A stretch of 64,000 nt of DNA from Portunus trituberculatus. Taxonomy: Eukaryota > Arthropoda > Malacostraca > Decapoda > Portunidae. A program made the translations under genes and the position numbers. The stretch covers positions 1,548,826-1,612,825 of the forward strand of contig NC_059257.1 of NCBI RefSeq assembly GCF_017591435.1, written 5' to 3'. The notes beneath the pieces were generated by a model, which was not told where the DNA came from, ran no database searches, and saw nothing but the letters and a program-made list of their open reading frames with translations. Positions 53,938 to 64,000 of this stretch are shown piece after piece; position 1 is the stretch's first letter; the number at the start of each line of letters is the position of its first letter.

Positions 53938-56900
53938 TTTTAGATAAGGAAAAGATATTTGTGAATAATAATTATTGTATAGAAACATATTAAAAGAAAA
54001 GAAAAGGTAATATAAATAAATAAAGTACTATTTATAAATAATAGTTTGCTTTGGTGTACATATGTACATATAGTATATAAGTGAAGCAAAATCTGGGTAT
54101 GAGTGAGAATTGCATACCACACAGAGTCACTGAGTCCTCCTGTGCTAGATGAAGTTCCAAAACAAGTAATTCATGCCGAGGGAAGCGGTATTTCAATAGT
54201 AATTTACTGTCACTCAGTGCCACGGAGTCAAGGTGATCCTCATGGCATGATCGTATATGAACAAACACATGGTATCCATTATAGCAGGCAATAAACAAGT
54301 GGAAACATAAATATCGTGGTGAAAGCATCACATAAGCTAAAAGGGTCACAAGAAGAAGCAGCGGCCGAGTTGCCGTGAGTCCCCGCCACGTCTGCAATCA
54401 ATCTCATCTCTGCTTTATTTTTGTTATTCCATGTAACATTTTACTTTATGCATTACAAAACAATCCTTTCCTGGGGGCAAGGTTTGCAAAAGGGTAATAA
54501 AAATGTTTTGTGAATATAAATCTATATATAAGACAGTAACACCACCTCGAGAGGTGGTGTTCCCAGCAACCTGATAGCAACTTCGTTACCGTCCCTCCCA
54601 AGCATTCATGGATGCCATTTCATGGCAGGAGGTTGCTCTGATGTTGTTAAAGTTTCTTGGATCCAGCTCCGTTAGGGCATGGGAGTAGATATTACCGCCT
54701 AGCAAGATCAAGGGATCACTCGCGTGATAGGTTTGAATACACTTGGGGGCAGCTCCAGATAGTAGCGGATTCTGGATAGTGGCAATTACTGTACTTTTAT
54801 AAAGTATATTTATGTAGAAGGGGTGAATGTTATCCTGCTGCATCTTGCCCCCCATCCCCTCACTTGCAGCTGTTAATCAACCAGAGTGTACAAATATAGA
54901 CACCCACAGGAGACCGGCTGCTCTAATAATTACAGAAGACCTTCTTAATGACCCTGTAAACATTATTCATAGAATAAATGAAGTTTTAAGTAGGCAAAAG
55001 AGATAGAGAGGGAGGGTATAAAGACTGCTGCCGCAGAGATGTGATTACATTGTTTCCAACCCTCGGTGATAAGCAGTGATAATTGTCGTGGTGGAGGAGG
55101 TAGGCAAAGATGGAAAAAAATTAGTTTATGCTTTTTCAGTTACATACTCATGTATACTTTATCTATACATAAAAATACATAAAATAAAAGCTAATGTTTA
55201 TTTAGTGTTCTTACCTTGGGTCTAGACAGACGTTTCTGGTTAATGGTTGTGAATGGAGGAAGAGGAGGGAGGAAGAAAGGAGTGCAGGCACCATTCCATG
55301 TAAACATTAAACATAAATTAAAGCAGCACTTACTTTAAACAAAGGAAAATGGTTAGTAAATAGTGTAAAAATTATGAAAGAATAATCACAATGCACGAGA
55401 TATGTGAGAAACACGTAGATATTAGTTCAGCTGAGCCTTGCCCAATGTGCTGAACTGCTAACTAGCGGAAACATCTTCAAGCACAACTTTTATCTCAAAA
55501 TTTTGCTTGGGAAAAAAAAAGAATCAAATCATGTTACGTATCTTGAGATACAACTGTATTGAGATATTTGGATTATTGGTATTAGAATTAATGGACTTTA
55601 CTGTAATTCATTATTGAAGGGAGTAGACAATGAGCAAAGAACAAGCATTTCATTGAGCTAATAGACAGTTGCTGTGGTGGTGAGGCAGCTCATGGACAGA
55701 TAGTTGTTGTGATTAGGCATACAATGGCTAGCTAAAGCACTAACCACACTACAGTAATAAACAGTAGGAAATTTACTCATAAATTATTACCTAATTTTAT
55801 TTGTACAGTAGGCTACACTTTTTTATGTAGCATAATGTAAAGTAAAAGTTTCTTCTACTGTAACAGTAAGATGTAAGCACTTATTTGTAACATGGTAGGG
55901 AGTGTGGACTCGCTCTGAGTTAAGAAACATCATTTCAAGACATGGGAGCAGAATGTATGTTGGCAGGTTTCAAATTACCTTTCACTTCATATGATGCAAG
56001 TCACTATTGCACATTGTTCATCATGTGATGGATATCAATTTATGATTAGACAAGAAAAATCAATAGAGGTACTCATTGATGATGGATGAGATGAATTAGC
56101 TGTGCAGTGCAGCACTGCTGCTGATGAGGATGATGATGTACTGCACAGTGAAGCAGAGCATTTACAGCTCTTCAGAGGGCACGAATAACAAAAAATAAGT
56201 GGTGAATAGCTGAAGTAGACACGGCGATACAGCTAAGGCAGAGACACGTAGTGAACTGGGAAATACCGGGCCATAGGGAGAGAGGCAGTGTGGTCCTCCT
56301 CCTCTCTTTGAAGATGGCACATCTTCAGTTGCCAATCAGAGTACAGTATAAATACATAGTGCATGGATTGGCTACTGGTAAGACTAGACAATTGTGTGCC
56401 ACCTATCAATATGTCTAGGTGTTTAGATTGTACTTTATGAAATGTAACATAACATAAATAATAGGATAACAAAGGGCCACCAGGGCCCATCTAGGTTATC
56501 CTGTATTAGTCGCACAGCGACCTCGTCATCAGTACTTAAAGATACACTTACAAGTACACAATACATTATATACTAATTCTAAATATTTGGCCCATTAACA
56601 GGGCTAAGTCCTGCAGCGAATTCCTCTACAATCTGTGATCCCCATACATGGGGATCATGTCTTGTTTAACTATAGTAAATTTCTTATAAATACTATCATG
56701 CAGCACTATACATAATTATAAATCTAATAAATTTAAGTGCTTATCTAATCTGTTTTTAAACATTGTCAAACTAGTGCTATTTACAACCGTCTCTGGCAAT
56801 GCATTCCAGAAGTCTACCACCCTATGACTAAAGAAATATTTTCTTATATCTAACCTGCAGCCTTGCTTTCTAATCTTCCTGCCATGATTTCTAGTCCTAC

Positions 56901-58821
56901 TTCCCTCCTCTAAGGTAAAGAAAGATCTCACATCTATATAGTTTGTATCTGAGAACATTTTAAATAACTCTATCATATCCCCTCTTATACATCTCCTCTC
57001 AAATGAAAACATGTTTAATTCCTTTAATCTATCTCTATACTCCAGGCGCTTTAATGCTGGTATCATCCTAGTTGTTCTTCTCTGAACTGCTTCTAATATG
57101 TTAATATCCTGCCTATATATAATGGGGTGACCAGGCCTGTATGCAATACTCTAAATGGGGCCTAACATAGGAATTATATAAGCTACGCATCACTTACTTA
57201 CTTTTATAACTAACATTTCTATTTATAAAACCCAGGATCCTATTTGCCCTATTTCTTGCTTCTAAACATTGCTTTGAAAATTTCATAGTCCTGTCTATCA
57301 CTACTCCTAAATCCTTTCCCTCTTCTACTGCCTCTTGCCAACATCCCTCTATCTCATAGCTAAAGTTTGTGTTGTCTTTACCTAAATGCATAACCTGACA
57401 CTTTTTAGAATTAAACTCCATCTGCCACCTGTCTGCCCATGCTATCAGCCTGTCCAGGTCGCGTTGTATTCTGTAATTGTCCTTTTCACCCTGTACTGCA
57501 CATGCTATCTTACCTGCAAACTTTGATACTTTGCTACTAATTCCTATATCTAAATCGTTAATGTACACCAAGAAAAGAAGAGGTCCTAGCACTGATCCTT
57601 GGGGTACCCCACTAACCACTTCCTTCCACTCAGACATTGCCCCATTTAATACTACTCTCTGTTTCCTATCAGAAAGCCATTCACTAATCCAATCAACTAA
57701 CCTACCCCTATCCCATGTAGTCTCAATTTGTACACTAGCCTCCTATGCGGTACCTTATCAAACGCCTTGCTAAAATCTAGATATATAACATCTATGCTAT
57801 TTCCATCATCTAACTCCTTGGTAATATATTCTAAGATATCGAGCAAATTTGTAAGACAGGACCTCCCTGATCTAAAGCCATGTTGGGTATCTCTAATTAA
57901 TCTATTCTCATTTAAATGCTCCCAAATACTACCCTTAATGATTTTCTCTAGTATCTTACATACTATACTAGTTAAACTGATCGGTCTATAATTATTTGCA
58001 TCATCCTTCCTACCTTTTTTAAATATTGGTGTAACATTAGCTAACTTCCAGTCCTGAGGTATCTCAGCAAACCTAAGTGATCTTTCAAAGATTAATTTAA
58101 GTGCTTCAGAAATACTGTCTACACCCTCCCTAAGTACTTTGGCATGTAGCTCGTCAGGACCACTAGCTTTCCTATCATCTAGTTCAAGAATAAATTTCCT
58201 AATAATTCCCTGTTTCATATCAATATTTTCTAAAGCTCTTAAACTACTCGTCCCACTGTTTGTAACAGGATATCCTATTCTTTCCCTAGTAAATACTGAA
58301 GAAAATTGTTCATTCAATGATTCTACTATGTCTTCATTTTGATCCACTACTACACCATCTTTTCTGAGTGGTCCAATCCTATCCTTATTTCTTTTATCAC
58401 TGACCTTGTAACAACTATATATTTTTTTTGGATCTTTACTCCCATGTAGTAGTCAAATTTTTTTTCTGCATTAAAGTAAGATTTCACACACTCTAGAGGC
58501 AGTTAGATTCTAATGAAAACTCATAAAATGAACTGCAGATGACTGAACTGTGAAAAACTGGTTTATTGTACACACAATTTAACTTTTATACCATTTTTAA
58601 CTTTTTCAAGAAAGTAAAAAAAAAAAAAAATACTGGTAACCTTGTGTATATTTTTGCTTTCTCTTATTGCAGGGGTGAAGGTCATTATTGATAAAAAAGC
58701 ACAACTAACCCTCCTGGGCACCGAGATGGACTATGTCACTGAGAAACTTTCCTCCGAGTTTGTGTTCAACAACCCAAACATCAAGGGGACATGTGGCTGT
58801 GGTGAAAGCTTCTCTATATAG
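42976..58821 (+). CDS. ISCA1: ISCA1, mitochondrial iron-sulfur cluster assembly 1 (four exons)
   Basis: A-type Fe-S carrier that, with ISCA2 and IBA57, helps form 4Fe-4S clusters for mitochondrial enzymes. The CDS is join(42976..43053, 48045..48098, 48761..48866, 58673..58821): 128 codons plus TAG. All introns are GT-AG, with phases 0, 0 and 1. The N-terminus (MASVAAATVRAVKGRRLIPT) is basic and alanine-rich, as for a mitochondrial presequence. The HesB/IscA fold follows: AALVLTQSAVVKVKELL, GLKVGVRQRGCNGLSYTLDY, KAQLTLLGTEMDYV, NNPNIKGTCGCGESFSI. The three cluster-binding cysteines are Cys56, Cys120 and Cys122. Human ISCA1 has 129 residues with cysteines at equivalent places. The ORF is intact. 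Introns are 4991, 662 and 9806 bp and carry transposons, with LINEs D2 and CR1-C antisense to the gene. Confidence 0.97.
43054..43874 (+). other. ISCA1 intron 1, proximal part
   Basis: No other gene seen. C-rich stretches occur near 43560-43630. Near 43815-43845 there is a stretch (CCAGCAAGCTTGGGGGCCTATGGG-like) that resembles, inverted, the sequence at about 35510-35540 near the end of LINE I-2. Confidence 0.5.
43875..44700 (-). repeat. Repeat R, copy 2 (uninterrupted) in ISCA1 intron 1
   Basis: Reverse complement of 20690-21060 plus 26540-26850, without the hAT. Contains CCTAA-rich stretches (43986-44215). An open frame (44295-44606, -) with SNDVPPPLNTTSCANGNLLY, AMATSDISCKSCEFDYWEI and VQSRRGPARTFILSLR matches the copy-1 frame with no indels. 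No ATG begins the frame at its left limit. The first in-frame ATG is in AMATSD. Confidence 0.75.
44701..45339 (+). other. ISCA1 intron 1, no gene
   Basis: AT-rich intronic DNA with a short CCTAACCTAAC run near 45002-45014. Nothing else recognised. Confidence 0.4.
45340..45418 (+). mobile_element. LINE family D 3' tail fragment (D5)
   Basis: Seventy-nine bases ending in an A-rich tail. They match the 3' UTR end of the D family (poly(T) run, TTTTTTTTGCCCTTGGC, then TTGCATAAAAAAAA). The coding region is absent. Confidence 0.5.
45755..46150 (-). mobile_element. LINE family D 3' fragment (D4) with ORF2 tail remnant
   Basis: Reverse-strand copy with the 3' UTR (ACTGGCCAAGGGCAAC, then poly(A)-like tract 45782-45795). 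The end of ORF2 reads AFYLNSSPLSDYLQPLSHQ, then NCSSDLANCMPP, in shifting frames. More diverged than D1 and D2, so an older insertion. Confidence 0.7.
46196..46263. repeat. (TA)n microsatellite
   Basis: Pure TA tract of about 68 bp. A CAGTGGTACCTCAC sequence at about 46307, like the terminus of the pogo-like element at 53756, follows shortly after, but no partner end was found. Confidence 0.95.
46264..47356 (+). other. ISCA1 intron 1, no gene
   Basis: AT-rich intron. The only notable item is the one-ended CAGTGGTACCTC motif near 46307. Confidence 0.4.
47357..47436. repeat. (TC)n microsatellite
   Basis: Pure TC tract, about 80 bp, inside ISCA1 intron 1. Confidence 0.97.
47437..48044 (+). other. 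ISCA1 intron 1, distal part with acceptor
   Basis: AT-rich intron ending in the acceptor TTTTGCTTCCCACAG before exon 2. No gene or repeat recognised. Confidence 0.6.
48045..48098 (+). CDS. ISCA1: ISCA1 exon 2
   Basis: Eighteen codons (TQSAVVKVKELLARNPEA) between acceptor CTTCCCACAG and donor GTGAGT. Phase 0 at both ends. Confidence 0.95.
48099..48760 (+). other. ISCA1 intron 2
   Basis: A 662-bp GT-AG intron without recognised mobile elements, the only large-element-free intron of the gene. It contains a poly(T) run at 48621-48641. Confidence 0.8.
48761..48866 (+). CDS. ISCA1: ISCA1 exon 3
   Basis: Thirty-five codons plus one base, from acceptor TACTTTCCAG to donor GTAAGT. Contains the first cluster cysteine in RQRGCNGLSY. 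Ends in phase 1 within a glycine codon. Confidence 0.95.
50219..52972 (-). mobile_element. LINE family D, copy D2, antisense in ISCA1 intron 3
   Basis: Reverse-strand LINE whose poly(A) appears as poly(T) at 50221-50250. It is 5'-truncated within the endonuclease at about 52972 (homology to D1 begins at TTCAGAATTTTC). It inserted into the Tc1-like element. Nearly identical to D1 over 2.7 kb by eye. No clear target duplication was found. Confidence 0.88.
50421..52850 (-). pseudogene. LINE D2 ORF2: part of endonuclease and reverse transcriptase
   Basis: Endonuclease part (SILGDFNVHHQLWLSSSF, SSDHNLIS) at 52850-52380, then RT with KAYGPDGVPPVVLKNCAS, NPSNYRPIALISCLSKAFES, YGFRKGRSTGDLLTFL, GLDISKAFDRVWHKSL, YADD near 51210 and the SHRRNVASLSVFYRCFH tail. 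It has fewer breaks than D1: the A5 run at about 51812 keeps the frame that D1 loses. It shares with D1 the breaks near 51315 and 50960. Not translatable as one protein. Confidence 0.85.
52973..53755 (+). other. ISCA1 intron 3: right half of the Tc1-like element and flank
   Basis: Between LINE D2 and the pogo-like element. It includes the QDGAPYHTA remnant and the right inverted repeat of the Tc1-like element (to 53654). No other feature. Confidence 0.5.
53756..55556. mobile_element. Pogo/Tigger-like TIR element (1.8 kb) with TA duplication
   Basis: Ends CAGTGGTACCTTGAGATA (53756) and, inverted, CAGTTGTATCTCAAGATA (reading back from 55556). TA lies immediately outside each end (53754-53755 and 55557-55558). 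The terminal motif resembles pogo/Tigger elements of the Tc1/mariner superfamily. No transposase is recognised in either strand, and open frames at 54032-54397 and 54586-54855 (-) match nothing. It could be a non-autonomous derivative or carry later insertions. Confidence 0.65.
54538..54561. other. Short perfect hairpin inside the TIR element
   Basis: AACACCACCTC, spacer GA, then GAGGTGGTGTT: an 11-bp perfect stem with a 2-base loop. Confidence 0.6.
55559..56440 (+). other. ISCA1 intron 3, no gene
   Basis: AT-rich intronic DNA. Nothing recognised between the pogo-like element and CR1-like copy C. Confidence 0.4.
56441..58500 (-). mobile_element. CR1/L2-like LINE, copy C, antisense in ISCA1 intron 3
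   Basis: Longest copy of this LINE in the window. The 3' end with CATAA units is at about 56441. The coding region extends to about 58490, beyond the point where copy B was cut. The extra 5' part encodes a GSKDPKKIYSCYKVSDKR stretch and, one frame away, YFNAEKKFDYYMG. 5'-truncated. The target duplication could not be identified. It ends about 170 bp before ISCA1 exon 4. Confidence 0.85.
56716..58347 (-). pseudogene. LINE copy C ORF2 (reverse transcriptase)
   Basis: An uninterrupted frame at 57697-58347 covers ASGPDELHAKVLREG, PIFKKGRKDDANNYRPISL, QHGFRSGRSCLTNLL and IYLDFSKAFDKVPHR. A one-base loss near 57710 shifts the frame. The next part (57637-57194) has SGVPQGSVLGPLLFLVYIND and then KFAGKIACAV in place of the catalytic FADD. 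A frame change near 57200-57115 (extra TA units) separates the C-terminal part (57066-56716). The missing Asp pair is identical to copy B. Confidence 0.85.
58673..58821 (+). CDS. ISCA1: ISCA1 exon 4 with stop codon
   Basis: Acceptor CTCTTATTGCAG at 58661-58672. Two bases complete the split glycine codon, then 48 codons and TAG at 58819-58821. Contains the C-terminal CxC motif (GTCGCGES). It lies only about 170 bp after the 5' end of LINE copy C, and its acceptor and pyrimidine tract are intact. Confidence 0.95.
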
Positions 58822-58924
58822 CAGCCAAGTTAGCTCATAACAAATATATGAAGGAATTGCAGGATTGGTATGTGATAAAAAAGTTTATGGTTTCAAAGCA
58901 TTATTTATTTTCCTTTTATCCTTT

Positions 58925-58930
58925 AATAAA
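58925..58930 (+). terminator. Candidate ISCA1 poly(A) signal (AATAAA)
   Basis: AATAAA 104 bp after the stop codon. A second AATAAA lies at 59250-59255, followed by a T-rich stretch, so either could be used. Confidence 0.55.
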
Positions 58931-59249
58931 TATTGAAGTAGTGTTAGTACAATGCCAAGAGATTTGTCTACCTAACATAGCATTTGTATAGTTATAAGAT
59001 GTAGGGGCAGATTTATTGATCCCTTTCTCTGTTGTGTGCTATTCAGGTTACATACTCATTATAACAATTACCAAGCTGGTGTACTCATAGTTCTACATTA
59101 AATATGTAGTATTGTATAGGATTTGTATTAAAAAACAATATTATGGAATTGTGATCATGTGTATAGATTTGGAGCTGGGATGTAGGAACTGCCATCTGTC
59201 AGAACTAATGCTCAGGATGTCTGTAGGACTGGTGGAACACCCATGTTAA

Positions 59250-59255
59250 AATAAA
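59250..59255 (+). terminator. Alternative ISCA1 poly(A) signal (AATAAA)
   Basis: AATAAA 429 bp after the stop codon, with a TTTTTATTATAC stretch about 20 bp downstream. Confidence 0.45.
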
Positions 59256-59681
59256 GAGCAAGTATAGTATATATTTTTATTATACAGGTGGCTATTTCAA
59301 TGTTCTAATCGAGTTCAATGCAAAAGTAATGTTATATGAGGCATCTTGCATTACATCAAAAGTGAAAACCTGTACAGTGTTTAGTATACAGTTCTTGTCA
59401 AATGAATATGCCACCCTCATGAAAGTGGCATACTCTTATGATGACAATAAAAGAATCACCCTCAAGTATAGCATGAATTCAGCAAGACAAAAGAGTATGC
59501 CTCTGGGAGTGGGTAAAGCTTAGTTTGGAGTCCCTGCACACAATTTCTGTCTCCTTAGTTGTGCATGTGGCACAGTGTGAAGTGGATTTTACAATGATTC
59601 TTCCTGACATATGCATTTTCACCCACCTGCCTCTGCATTTCTTCACCCTGTGACCCTAACATTGGTAATAAGAAGCATTTT

Positions 59682-59840
59682 ATGCGAGAAACTATTGGCC
59701 AGATCATTGGATTGAAGAAAGCAGGCCACCAAACTAAAGAAATTTCATTGTTAGTTGGTATCAATGTTCAATCAGTGTGCAACTGGGTAGCCAAGTTTAG
59801 GGAGGAGGCTTGTGGCAATACCCCCACACACAAAGTGTTT
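59682..59840 (+). pseudogene. Tc1-like transposase N-terminal HTH, left arm
   Basis: MRETIGQIIGLKKAGHQTKE followed by ISLLVGINVQSVCNWVAKF, the first helix-turn-helix of Tc1 transposases. It ends at GNTPTHK, where a poly(T) begins. No catalytic domain. Confidence 0.75.
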
Positions 59841-59875
59841 TTTTTTTTTTTTTTTTACTGTCACATGTGGGTTAC

Positions 59876-60092
59876 ATTTTATTTGTCTTTTTAGAATGTT
59901 CTCAGCCCTGAGTGATGTTTTCTTGGGCCTATGACCATGCTTTTTGTGTGTGGGGGTATTACCACAAGTCTCCCTAAACTTGGCTACCCAGTTGCACACT
60001 GATTGAACACTGACACCAACTAACAGTGAAACTTCTTTAGTTTGGTGGCCTGCTTTCTTCAATCCAATGATCTGGCCAATAGTTTCTTGCAT
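59876..60092 (-). pseudogene. Tc1-like transposase N-terminal HTH, right arm
   Basis: MQETIGQIIGLKKAGHQTKE followed by VSLLVGVSVQSVCNWVAKF and KKHGHRPKKTSLRAENILKR. This arm keeps more of the protein than the left one: the linker and the start of the second DNA-binding subdomain up to KCNPHVTV. The catalytic domain is absent. Confidence 0.75.
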
Positions 60093-60249
60093 AAAATGCT
60101 TCTTATTACCAATGTTAGGGTCACAGGGTGCAGAAATGCAGCGTATGTCAGGAAGAATTATTGTAAAATCTCCACTTCACACTGTGCCACATGCACAACT
60201 GAGGAGACAGAAATTGTGTTTAGGGACTCCAGACTAAGCTCCACCCTCT

Positions 60250-60528
60250 CCCAGAGGAATTGGGCGGATGTCCACACGTAGGTTTGAATCCCACTAAGTA
60301 CAGCCTTGAAACCTTGCCATTTGTCGAGTGGTTTAAAGTTATCTACATGTCACCATGACACCCAGGTTCTAGATGGTTACACCAAAGATGCTCTTGGGTG
60401 GTGATATGGGTACCATTATAAATAAAATTGCCTGTGGAAGCTTAACAACACTTCCATTACTCTTCAAGTTACCTACAGGTGCTATAGGCCAGGACATTAA
60501 AAAAAGAAAAATAAATAAGAAATAAATT
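60250..60528 (+). mobile_element. Probable 5'-truncated SINE in one arm of the Tc1 pair
   Basis: A block of about 280 bp present only in the right arm. It carries GGTTTGAATCC (60281-60291), a good match to a tRNA/RNA polymerase III B box, and ends in an A-rich tail (AAAAAAAGAAAAATAAATAAG, about 60499-60519). No A box fits inside, so the head is truncated. The family is not identified. Confidence 0.5.
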
Positions 60529-60610
60529 CATGCTATACTTGAGGATGATTCTTTTATTGTCATAAAAGTATGCCGCTTTAATGAGGATGGCATACTCTTA
60601 CGATGAGCAC

Positions 60611-60612
<2 letters not shown>

Positions 60613-60688
<76 letters not shown>
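60613..60688. repeat. (TA)n microsatellite
   Basis: TA tract directly abutting the right terminus of the Tc1-like pair. Confidence 0.97.
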
Positions 60689-60692
<4 letters not shown>

Positions 60693-60766
60693 CACACACT
60701 TCTAAGGAAAGTGTTTAGTACATGTATATATAATTTAGTTTCTAGCTGTGTTACAGCCTTCAAAAG

Positions 60767-63375
<2,609 letters not shown>

Positions 63376-63389
<14 letters not shown>

Positions 63390-64000
63390 TGTGTTGGGAA
63401 ACACCCCTTACAGGTGGGCGCCCAGTGGCCAAGTCCACCGACAGGCGGAGCTCCTGACCGAACATAAGGCAGGCGGGAGTGTGCTTGGTCGCCTCGTGCA
63501 CTGCGGAGCAGTAAGCCATCAGCATGGCGGGCAACTTAACGTCCCAATCATCCTGCCCCGCCCCGCAGTACTTCGCTAGCTGCTGCAGAAGGGTCCAGTT
63601 GAACCTTTCCACCATCCCATCACTCTGGGGGTGGAGAGGTGTGGTCCGAGTCTTGCGTATCCCCAGCAGAGTGTAACACTCGCTGAAGACACGAGACTCG
63701 AATTCCCAGCCCTGGTCACTGTGCAGCTCGGCTGGCACACCAAAACGGGCGAAGAATTCACTCACTAACACTTCTGCCACTGTCTCTGCCTCATGGTTCA
63801 GGAGCGCATACGCTTCAGGCCACTTTGTAAAATAATCCATGGCCACACATATATAACGATTTCCACGGGGCGTAACAGGAAACGGCCCGGCTATATCAAC
63901 AGCCACTCACTCCATGGGCGCTCCCACTGTGTACAACTGCAACAGAGCATGGTTTCTATAGGCGGGCCCCTTCTTAGCACTACACACGTCACACGCCCTG
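63376..64000 (-). pseudogene. Gypsy-3 integrase
   Basis: Read downwards from the edge: the end of the zinc finger (CDVCSAKKGPAYR), then, after an in-frame TGA near 63909, the integrase core VDIAGPFPVTPRGNRYI, ELHSDQGWEFESRVF and DGMVERFNWTLLQQL. All three catalytic acidic residues are present. Past LMAYCSAVHEATKHTPACLMFG it continues to VRGVSQHKLST, where similarity stops. The stop codon and abrupt end indicate a dead fragment. Confidence 0.8.
63390..64000 (-). mobile_element. Gypsy-3 LTR retrotransposon fragment running off the window
   Basis: Reverse-strand Gypsy pol sequence, truncated at about 63390 on its 3' side and continuing past the window edge on its 5' side. It differs from Gypsy-1 and Gypsy-2. 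Confidence 0.8.

Larger units (their letters stand above)
58822..59388 (+). other. ISCA1 3' UTR and downstream flank
   Basis: Sequence after the ISCA1 stop. It contains two candidate polyadenylation signals and no other gene before the inverted Tc1-like structure at 59389. Confidence 0.6.
59389..60612. mobile_element. Palindromic pair of Tc1-like half-elements
   Basis: Left end CAGTTCTTGTCAAATGAATA and right end, inverted, CAGTGCTCATCGTAAGAGTA. Both arms then carry GTATGCC, GACAATAAAAGAATCA, CTCAAGTATAGCATGAATT, GGAGTCCCT, CCCTGTGACCCTAACATTGG and a transposase N-terminus in mirror order, meeting near 59860. A single element cannot give two N-termini facing each other, so this is a fused inverted pair. 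Only the right arm holds the SINE at 60250-60528. Confidence 0.8.

Noticed and set aside
54032..54397. 121-codon frame as a membrane protein gene
   Set aside because: Hydrophobic by AT-rich composition. Lies inside a TIR element and has no family resemblance.

Overview
This is eukaryotic nuclear DNA, most likely from a decapod crustacean and plausibly a crab. That is an inference. It rests on long TA, GA, GT and TAG microsatellites, scattered TTAGG-type units, long introns, and dense LINE, Gypsy, hAT, Tc1 and Merlin-like elements of arthropod character. Nothing prokaryotic is present.

The only host gene I can support is ISCA1, the mitochondrial A-type iron-sulfur assembly protein. It lies on the + strand with four exons (42976-43053, 48045-48098, 48761-48866, 58673-58821). 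They splice into a 128-residue protein that keeps the three family cysteines. Its 15.8-kb transcription unit is mostly intron, and introns 1 and 3 are filled with transposons.

The rest is a palimpsest of nested mobile elements. From 1 to 3694 there are two copies of a CR1/L2-like LINE in opposite orientations. From 3695 to 17823 lies a Gypsy LTR element on the - strand (Gypsy-1). It sits in an older Gypsy (Gypsy-2, 17824-18410) and is itself split by two LINEs: family D copy D0 (5547-8317), which carries a solo LTR, and a 6.2-kb RNase H-bearing LINE (I-1, 8975-15161) with a 12-bp target-site duplication. From 18411 to 20689 there is little except a TTTA tract and a 314-bp palindrome with CCAAT-like boxes. 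From 20690 to 26850 is repeat 'R', interrupted by a hAT transposon with an 8-bp duplication, itself interrupted by LINE D1. From 26856 to 35488 one I-type LINE (I-2) is interrupted by a second (I-3), which carries a 250-bp LTR-like insert. Then come a decayed hAT with a ZMYM1-like transposase (to 37830), a Merlin/IS1595-like transposon inside a TA microsatellite (38599-41333), and an internally deleted LINE just upstream of ISCA1.

Inside ISCA1, intron 1 holds a second copy of repeat R and LINE tails. Intron 3 holds a Tc1-like element split by LINE D2, a pogo-like TIR element, and CR1-like copy C. Downstream are an inverted pair of Tc1-like half-elements with a SINE in one arm, AT-rich sequence, and a third Gypsy integrase fragment running off the right edge.

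The mobile-element reading frames are almost all broken and are called pseudogenes. The most informative signals are relationships between copies: shared inactivating lesions in LINE copies that inserted separately, an unoccupied paralogue of the hAT target site, and exact target-site duplications that order the insertions.
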